From: Otatea glauca
Lineage: Eukaryota; Streptophyta; Magnoliopsida; Poales; Poaceae
Direction: 5' to 3'
Assembly (NCBI GenBank): GCA_036346275.1
Contig: CM070723.1
Coordinates: 28,526,176-28,590,175 of the forward strand
DNA length: 64,000 bases
Shown here: positions 57,390 to 64,000 of the stretch, one piece after another
Numbering within the stretch: the stretch's first letter is position 1
Layout: each line of letters opens with the position of its first letter
Position numbers and translations under genes: made by a program
Notes under the pieces: generated by a model
The model's input: the letters and a program-made list of their open reading frames with translations, nothing else
Database searches by the model: none
What the model was told of the DNA's origin: nothing

Positions 57390-58384
57390 AGCATTTTTAG
57401 CACCGTTGCTGGGGAAGAAATGGGCTAGGATATCTTTTTAGCATCCATCTATTTATTTACCGCTTTCTTGCACTCTCTCGTGGTTTCTTTTGGAAACTAA
57501 CAATGGGACCTCGCTCAAACAACCGCAAAAGCAACACATGTCTTCAGAAGAAAACTGCCAGCAAAAATCATGAAAGAAATAAAAAATCATCATTGCTACA
57601 ATAGAAAGACAACAACATAGTCTTCGACAAAGGATTGAGGACAGAACGCTCGACACCGGCCGCTCCAACGAACCGACCAAGGGGAATTCATCAACTCGAA
57701 GAACCAAATATGTTCATGTGAAAAGGAGACAGTTTGGTTGGGAAAATTGAAGCATTACAAATCACCATTCATGTGCCAGCCGTCCCTGATGAAAAGACAA
57801 CTTTGGATCAAAAGAGGAACTGCTGCTGCAACAACCCTAACGACATCTCAGACATCAGTCACTGGCGTAAACAATCAAGGCATGTGAGAGGTCAAGCTTT
57901 CGACCTAGAATAAGCGCTGGTTGGAGACAACCTGAGATTCCTTTTTCCCTTTTTTAAAATTTGCAATATATATGATATTTATTAATTCCTTTGACCTATT
58001 TTTATATATAAAAAAGAGAATAAAATTCCATGAAAATACACTTAGAAAAAAAACCTTGTCACTATTTAAAAAAACAGAAATTCCTTATTTACCATTGGAA
58101 GTTAGCCACTTCTCTGACATGCCATTCGAAAATTTAATCTTCCTATATGCCATCGGAGTTCAATTTGAATCCTTTTTTTTGCCACTGCCATCCACCCCCC
58201 ATCAATAAAATGTTAATTGAGCCATGAAAAGAACAAAATGCACTTCTTCCTCCTCTTCCTCTCTTCTTCAACCTCCTCCCCTTTGAACCAATCCTTGTAC
58301 AGAACCATTGAAACCAGTTCTATTTAGCAACCCAGAAACCAAATCCTAATCCGCTAAAGCAATCCTTGTAAATCATTATACATC
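57390..58384 (+). other. Leader and degraded internal region after the probable gypsy LTR
   Basis: It begins with the primer-binding-like TTTTTAGCACCGTTGCTGGG. An ATG at 57504 (MGPRSNNRKS) could be a gag start but soon meets a stop. The rest is AT-rich with no recognisable capsid, protease or RT. It is cut on the right by a minus-strand LTR. Confidence 0.35.
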
Positions 58385-59035
58385 TGTTGGCGCCGAAAAA
58401 TATGACGAAAGATTGATCCGTTCAAACACACGCAAACACCGGATTTAATTTGGTTCGTGGCGTGGCAGCCGATTTGATCCTGCAATCGGCAAGAGAATTA
58501 CAATCTAAACAGCTATTTCAGCCAATTAGGTTTTCACTACAGATTTGATCCAAACAGCTATTTAGCCGATTAGATTACACGTAACAATAAATCTAAACAG
58601 CTTATTATGAATGGTTAGATGGTTTGATAAAGGCAGCTTTTCTTGAAAAAGGCGATGCGCAACAAGATCAGAGAAAAAACAAACCTAGATAAATTGGCGT
58701 AATCTAAGATGATCAACAATCGACGATGCACAACTTTATTGATCAGAAACGAATTACAAAGATATTCTAAATTACAAAAGCTACTCCTAGTCGATAGAAA
58801 GTAGTAGATGTGAGTTGATTGATTCTGTTGGTTGTTGTTTTTAGCTCGCCTCAAATCCTCTTTTATAGCGTGCAGGCCAATCGTATCCTTTTCCGATCCG
58901 TTACAAACCATGAACCGCATTAGCCTCTATCTCTTGGAGATAAACTTCTTGATTTGAAACGATATCGGCTAGATATCTAAATTTGACTTAGCCTTACAAA
59001 TCGATCACATATCCTGCCAAATTTCGGTGCTAACA
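58385..59035 (-). repeat. LTR of another retroelement, minus strand, 651 bp
   Basis: On the plus strand it runs TGTTGGCGCCGAAAAATATG to ATTTCGGTGCTAACA (TG..CA). CTTTTATAG at 58859 is a minus-strand TATA box (CTATAAAAG). The next bases, TATTCCCCCCATTTTTAGGG, are the complement of a polypurine tract, so this is a 3' LTR of a minus-strand element. No second LTR or coding sequence was found. Confidence 0.7.
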
Positions 59036-59263
59036 TATTCCCCCCATTTTTAGGGATGCAAACCTGCCAAAAATCTTCTTAATCGGCTTAACCATGAATT
59101 TTTATGTTATCTTCGTCGCCATCTTTGGTGACTACTCCATTTATTGTGCTGTAAAACGTGTGAACGTGCCATTTTTTGCATTAATCATTCTTGAAACTTT
59201 GCATAATTTACCTGCCAAATGCCACTGGGTTTACCCCTAATAAATATTGCCATTCACTTTGAA
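59036..59263 (-). other. Residual internal sequence next to the minus-strand LTR
   Basis: The polypurine tract complement is at 59036-59055, followed by about 200 bases of non-coding retroelement sequence. It is cut by the unclassified repeat at 59264. Confidence 0.5.
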
Positions 59264-59468
59264 GGACCGAAATGGCGATCAGGGGGGGTGTGAATGACGA
59301 TCCCAAATAAAATTTTTCCACTCAAAATGATCCAACCAAGCGCACAGACAATTCAATCAAAAGGAGCAAATGAAATGGAGGAAGTTTTCCTGCAAGTCCG
59401 GTATGACTAGATTGAATCCGGTAGCACCGGAATCCGGTATGCCGCACGAAGGGCGGTATGACTAGACT
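59264..59468. mobile_element. Unclassified repeat family, copy 3 (left end only)
   Basis: It starts AAGGACCGAAATGGCGATCA plus a G run, then GTGAATGACGATCCCAAAT, like copies 1 and 2. It is cut after 205 bp by the LTR at 59469, and no right end is seen in the window. It gives the cleanest left end (AAGGACC), matching the inverse of the right ends GGTCCTT. Confidence 0.7.
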
Positions 59469-60121
59469 TGTCGAAGGTTAGAAATCGACAATAAACTTAT
59501 ACTTTCGAGCACCTTCGGGTTAGCAAAGTCAAGCACAAAATCAGAGGCACACGATGTAGACAGGTTCGGGCCCCAGCGGAGTAATACCCTACTTCCTGTA
59601 TACATGATATGTATATGGTGGATGAAATACAGAGCAATGTGTCTAGCCCTAGTTACAAGGAAGATCAAACTCAGGCTAAGGCTAAGCTAAGGATGGAGGT
59701 TGATGAAGCGTCGGGTCGTCGACTCCTGGTTGCTCTGTGCAAAAGCTTTTGAAGGCTTCCCTTTGTCTGGTCTGGAAGGCTCTCTCCCTTGAGGACCCCT
59801 ACCCCCGACCTTATATAGTCGGGGTAGCCCGGCCTCAAGTCAAGTTGTAGTCAGTTTGGAGTATCAGATCGTAGCCGATGAGTAATCCATTGTCACGTGA
59901 TCTTCGTATCATATCCAAACTTTCCTAAATATCAGGCGTACTCGAGTTGGTTTCCTTGTAACGGGAACATGATCAAGTCCTTTCTAATATGGAATTATTC
60001 TTTCCGCGTATAACTTATCCCACAGAATAGGGCCTGAGATATCTAGAGTCTTTGTACGTCATTAGGAAATATCCTTCACGTATCCTGCACATGCTCATAC
60101 CCCATATTTAGATATTCGACA
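59469..60121 (-). repeat. LTR A of the minus-strand gypsy-like element, 653 bp
   Basis: On the plus strand it runs TGTCGAAGGTTAGAAAT to AGATATTCGACA, with CTTATATAG near 59812 as a minus-strand TATA box. It is followed by GTAGCCCCCGAACTC, the complement of a purine tract. It is a close relative of LTR B (60503-61164). Confidence 0.85.
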
Positions 60122-60502
60122 GTAGCCCCCGAACTCAGTTCAGCGGAGGGTTTGCTTAAGCGCTTGGTCCATTACCGCCAAGGCCTTGCTTGGTCTAGTA
60201 ATGCCTCGCCTGCTCCTGGTTGAACGATTCGAGTAGATTAGGAATCACTGAGTATCGAGTAGGGATGTGCTGGGTCGAGCGCCCTGCCATTAGCCTATAT
60301 CGAGTTCTTAGGGTAACCGCAAGTTACTTGATGTCGACTCATCTACTCGATGATTAGAGTTGGAAAAAATTCAAAACATCTAAATGTTGGGTAGTTGAGC
60401 ATTTATTGCTCTCGTTTGCAGTGCCAAGATGGGTGCAGCATCATCATTCCGCCTTTCTCGCTGATCGAGATGTCGTGCCATGGGGAATGAACCGTTCGCC
60501 TG

Positions 60503-61164
60503 TGTCGAAGGTTAGAAAATTGACAATAAATTTATACCTTCGGGTTAGCAGAGTCAAGCATAAAATTGGAGGGACACGATTTAGACAGGTTCGGGCCCCC
60601 TAGCGGAGTAATACCCTACTCCTTTATGGATGATGTATGGAGTCGATGAACAAAGTACAGAGCAATGTGTATAGCCCTAGTTACAATGCGGATTGCACCT
60701 AAGCTAAGGCTATGCTATGGCTAGAGGATGACGAAACATGCTTCATCGGCTCCTGAGCTCTATGCGCAAAATGGACTCCTTGCTTAAAAGCTCTAAATGG
60801 CTAATCTTCTGAGAATTGCTCTCTCTCCCTCTCTCTGAGGTCCCTACCTCAGGCTTTATATAGTCATGATGATCCTGCCTCCGGTCGAGTCGTAGTCGGT
60901 TTGGGATAACAGATCGTAGCCGATGAGGAGTCTATAGTCGCATAATCTGCATGACATATCCAAACTGCCATCTATACCAGGCGTACTCGAGTTGGTTTCC
61001 TCACAAGGGGAAAGCGATCGAGTCCTTCCTGATATGGAGTTATCTTTCCCGTGTATATCATATCCCTCAGAATCGAGCCCGTGATATCCGAAATATCTGC
61101 ATATCGTTAGGACATATCCTCTACGTATTCTCTGTGGAAGCACACCCCATGTTTATAAATTAGA
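60503..61164 (-). repeat. LTR B of the minus-strand gypsy-like element, 662 bp
   Basis: On the plus strand it runs TGTCGAAGGTTAGAAAA to TATAAATTAGACA. TTTATATAG near 60852 gives the minus-strand TATA box. It acts as the 3' LTR of the element whose primer-binding site is at 63747-63762. Confidence 0.85.
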
Positions 61165-61555
61165 CAGTAGCCCCTGAACTCTATTCAACGGAGGGTCTAC
61201 TTAAGCGCTTGGTTGATTACTGCCAAAGCCTTGCTTGGTCGAGTAATGCCTCACCTGCTTGTTGTCGAACGATTCGAGTAGAGTGGGAATCGTTGAGTAT
61301 CAAGTAGGGCTGTGCTAGGTCGAGCGCCCTGCCATCAGCCTGTATCGAGTCCTCAGGGTAACCACGAGTTATTCGATGTCACTTCATCGACTCGTCTCTC
61401 AGCAGAGTTGGAAATTAAAAAAATCTAAATGTTGGGAGTTGCATTTATTGCTCTCGTCTGCAGTGCCAAGATGGGTGCATCGTCATCATTCCGCCTTTTG
61501 CGTCAATCGAAATACCGTGCCATGGGGAATGAACTGTTCGCCTGGAGAGAGGATT

Positions 61556-61570
61556 TTGGCCTATAAATTC
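61556..61570 (+). promoter_or_regulatory. TATA box of the antisense transcription unit
   Basis: GGCCTATAAATTCCC sits about 130 bases before the ATG at 61692, with a pyrimidine-rich leader between (CCCTCCTTTTCACC, CCTCCTTCC). It is placed to drive the coiled-coil frame independently of the LTRs, which fire on the other strand. Confidence 0.45.
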
Positions 61571-61691
61571 CCATATCTGGAACTGTAGCCATTCCCCTCC
61601 TTTTCACCACCAGCCTTACTCTCGAAGCCTCAATCGCACTCCTAAAGCCCTAGCGCTGCCTCCTTCCAAAGATCTTGTTCCTCTCCTGCTG

Positions 61692-62472
61692 CAATGGCGT
61701 CCTACCTTCCAGCTGGGGGCAAGGGCTTTCCATTGTCGGAGAATAAACTCGAAGTGGCTTCAACCTGTCTTCATGGCGACGACACAGCGTTTGACGTCGG
61801 AGCCCCTGAGAATGAGGACGAGATGGTTGTTTTTGAGGCTTTTTTCTGATACGGTCTTAACTTTCCCCCTATCCTGCCTTCCACTCTTCCCCTCGCTCTG
61901 TTTTTGAAGCTTCTGGCTTCATACCGCAACATGCGGCCAACACCTTGCTTGAGGCCAAAGCCATCTGCGATTAAGCCCACTAGGAGACCGAGCGGCTCAT
62001 GGCTTCCCATGATCGAATACTCAAGATGAAGAATGCCGAGCTGGAGTCTCTTAGGGCCAAATTGAAAACCACTCAGGCTGATGCTGAAGAGCGGGAGAAG
62101 AAGCTGATAGCTGAAAAAGCTGTTGCGGAAGCTGCATTGGTCGATGCCAGGGCCAGTCAAGACAAGGCGGAGGTGAGCCAGAAAGCAGTCGAGGTCGACA
62201 AGGCTGCATCAGATGCGGTGCTCGCCACTCTACAATCAAAGACACTCAAGCATATGACCACCTCGGCTCGTATTGCGACCTCGTACATGCTGGGCATGGT
62301 GAAGAGCCACCATCTGAACTTAAACTTCTCAGGACTAGACGAAGGATTCACGTGTGATGAAACCTCAGCTGCCAACTACATCGAGTCCTTCGCCGGCCTT
62401 GCTGAGATGTTCGTGGATGGATTGGAACTATCACTTGGCGACGACCACACCACCCAAGGTCCTTCGGCCTAG
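61692..62472 (+). pseudogene. Antisense coiled-coil ORF of the minus-strand gypsy-like element
   Basis: The start ATG at 61692 gives MASYLPAGGKGFPLSENK, and this frame stops at 61850. After further stops a 157-codon open stretch (61999-62472) encodes a long helix. It reads MKNAELESLRAKLKTTQADA, EREKKLIAEKAVAEAALVDA and QKAVEVDKAASDAVLATLQS, then MVKSHHLNLNFSGLDEGF and AGLAEMFVDGLELSLG. Heptad-like Leu/Ala spacing suggests a coiled coil. The frame runs opposite to the element, as with the antisense frame at 25233-27744. The family occurs widely in grass retroelements, but its function is unknown. In-frame stops show decay. Confidence 0.65.
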
Positions 62473-63746
62473 CCATGCCCATGTAAAAATTGACATTTCC
62501 TTGTTACTGTGATCTTTAATGACAATACTTAACCGATCTGCTTGACCATTGTGCTCTGCCTTCTATTTCCTTATCTATGAAATAGAGTAGCTCAAGTAGG
62601 TGCAGATTCGATTTAGTACTCATAGATCCTCAGTAAGCGACGTCATAGCTGAACGCATGCCTGATGGTATCTGTACACAATGCTAGAAAAACTTTTATTA
62701 AATGACTTAGCTCCCGAGCGTACACTCGGAGAGGCCATACATAACATAAATTATATATATGCTGAGTAGAACACTGCACGACTTTTGCAAGCCTTCATCG
62801 ATCATGTGACTTAGAATCTGTAGAGAACAAAAACTTGCTGAGCGACGCATGTAAAATTGACTAGAGTTCTCGTCTCCCACCGGCCGCTGAGCTTTAGATG
62901 TCTAACAATTTGATGCTCGTATGTGCGCAGGATAGAATTACTCATTGCTATATTCAGGCATGGCCACACTTTAGTTTTGTTTACTGACATGCTAAGTGCG
63001 CAATCCAGCAAATGCGTGAAAAAAAATCTCATGTCCCAAAGATGAAAAAGAAAAGATTGTGCCTACTATGCCCTGCTCGATAACTATACCGACCGGAAAA
63101 TAGAGAGCAAATAAGTTACAAGATTACCTGTTGCCCCCGACTTCTTACTCGATGATGTGTCATTGGGTAGGAAGTAGAGTGACGCAAGAACAATATCTTG
63201 ATATAGCCCTCAACTCTTTACATGATACCTGTTGCGATTCTGAACCCCTTATTCAATAGATACATCGACCCAAGAGTGGAACCAAGTAAAGAAAAAATTG
63301 AGCGATGTAGCTCCCGACCATCTACTCGATGAATGCATCAAGAAAACGGTAGAGCATATGCGTCAAAAAATGCATGATGTAGCCCCCACCCATCCACTCG
63401 AGGAGAAGGTAGATCATAAGCATCAATTGCAACCCTTACACACAGAAGCATGAGCCCCCGAGCATTTTGGTCGAAGTAGAATCCAAACGGACGAAGTAGA
63501 TGAGCAACATAACTTCGTTGTAGCGATTGAACTCTGTTACTGTTATTCGCGACTCTCAGCGTCCACACGGCGTACAATAAAGTGGTGTCTCTTCGGTTTC
63601 AGCATTTGTGGGGATGCGCAACCGATGTTTTGTGGATTGGGACCGACACGAATCTAGACGGATTGCGATTATAGTGCGACTTGTTCCCTGAGCTGTAAAT
63701 AGACGGGACCCTAGTCGCCTGTCACATTTCATCTTTTCTCTTGTCC

Positions 63747-63762
63747 TACCCAGCGCGCCAAC
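63747..63762 (-). other. Primer-binding site of the minus-strand gypsy-like element
   Basis: The plus strand reads TACCCAGCGCGCCAAC. On the minus strand this is GTTGGCGCGCTGGGTA, close to TTGGCGCGCCAGGTAGGG of the element at 21254. TGTCGAAGGTTT, an LTR-like end, follows at 63763. Confidence 0.7.
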
Positions 63763-64000
63763 TGTCGAAGGTTTGGCCAGAGGAAGAGGACGAAGTCACC
63801 AGCAAGCTGAGGGTCGTCACTGAAGAAGACAATGCCACATCTGCTCCCTTCGCGAGAGCAGATGCCACCGTCGACACATGAGGAGAATAAAGTGAGGCCG
63901 CCAGTGCCGGAGGAGGAGGTGAAGCTCAAAACAGCTTCATCGACCTGGCACTTGCTCGCCCTCCAAGCCATCTCAGCGCTGGGAGGTCTCCGACGATGGA
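63763..64000. other. Unassigned sequence next to the primer-binding site
   Basis: It starts like the LTR (TGTCGAAGGTT) but diverges after about 11 bases into GC-richer sequence with no similarity to LTR A or B. A minus-strand frame at 63729-63971 is not recognisable. It may be the edge of a different LTR variant that continues past the window. Confidence 0.4.

Larger units (their letters stand above)
59469..61541 (-). repeat. Tandem duplication of LTR plus 380 bp internal sequence
   Basis: 59469-60502 and 60503-61541 are direct copies of about 1.04 kb: an LTR, then GTAGCCCC(C/T)GAACTC, the TTGCTTGGTC segment and GTGCCATGGGGAATGAAC, ending GTTCGCCTG. After the second copy the sequence runs on into the internal region. 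Either one element inserted in another of its family, or the 3' end was duplicated by unequal recombination. Confidence 0.85.
60503..63762 (-). mobile_element. Non-autonomous gypsy-like element, minus strand
   Basis: The 3' LTR is at 60503-61164, the internal region is 61165-63762, and the primer-binding complement CCCAGCGCGCCAAC lies at the right. The 2.6 kb interior has no gag-pol. It contains one antisense coiled-coil frame (61692-62472). A non-coding zone (62480-63600) has scattered TAG(C/T)(C/T)CCCGA and (T)ACTCGATGA motifs. The body to the right of 63763 does not look like the LTR, so the 5' LTR is missing or rearranged. Confidence 0.65.

Overview
This window is plant nuclear DNA, most likely from a grass. 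It holds grass-type LTR retrotransposons, a RICESLEEPER-like hAT element, CACTA elements with TNP2 transposase, GC-rich leaders and AT-rich spacers. I cannot name the genus; the retroelements recall the Oryza RIRE2 and RIRE3 types. I found no intact host gene, rRNA, tRNA or CRISPR array. Almost every base belongs to transposons, many nested in one another and broken by frameshifts and stops.

Layout. (1) 1-18,036 is a Ty1/copia element whose 5' LTR lies left of the window. A hAT element ends inside it at 5,880. That hAT carries an unclassified repeat (93-4,690), which in turn carries a 3 kb solo LTR. Further along, a second copy of the same unclassified repeat (7,351-15,135) splits the copia integrase. 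This second copy contains a structurally complete 6.1 kb hAT (7,419-13,503) with 23 bp inverted ends and an 8 bp target duplication. That hAT holds a decayed BED-type transposase and two exons of a cellular TBC/RabGAP gene. (2) 18,890-20,215 (minus strand) holds three exons of a decayed, conserved plant protein gene. Its possible upstream region (30,058-32,150) is separated from it by an 8.8 kb Ty3/gypsy element (21,254-30,057). (3) 32,150-36,100 is AT-rich spacer with a fold-back MITE. (4) 36,100-52,509 is a minus-strand CACTA region. It encodes a TNP2 transposase and a second protein with a TNPA-like region and a Ulp1-type protease remnant. It is interrupted by a short gypsy derivative and by another solo LTR. 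(5) 52,513-64,000 is a mosaic of LTRs: one LTR split by a small CACTA element that itself contains a solo LTR, a minus-strand LTR, a third copy of the unclassified repeat, and a minus-strand gypsy-like element with a tandemly duplicated 3' end.

How parts relate. The gypsy elements at 21,254 and 37,770 share an LTR family in opposite orientations. Those at 21,254 and 59,469 both carry a coiled-coil reading frame antisense to the element near the 3' LTR, as known for the Tat lineage. The three solo LTRs (553, 46,814 and 53,796) are one family. Target duplications (GATGG, ATAAC, ACTCAAAG) fix several boundaries exactly. The items most worth following up are the TBC exon capture, the unclassified three-copy repeat, the decayed host gene and the GC-rich minisatellite grown inside a gag frame.
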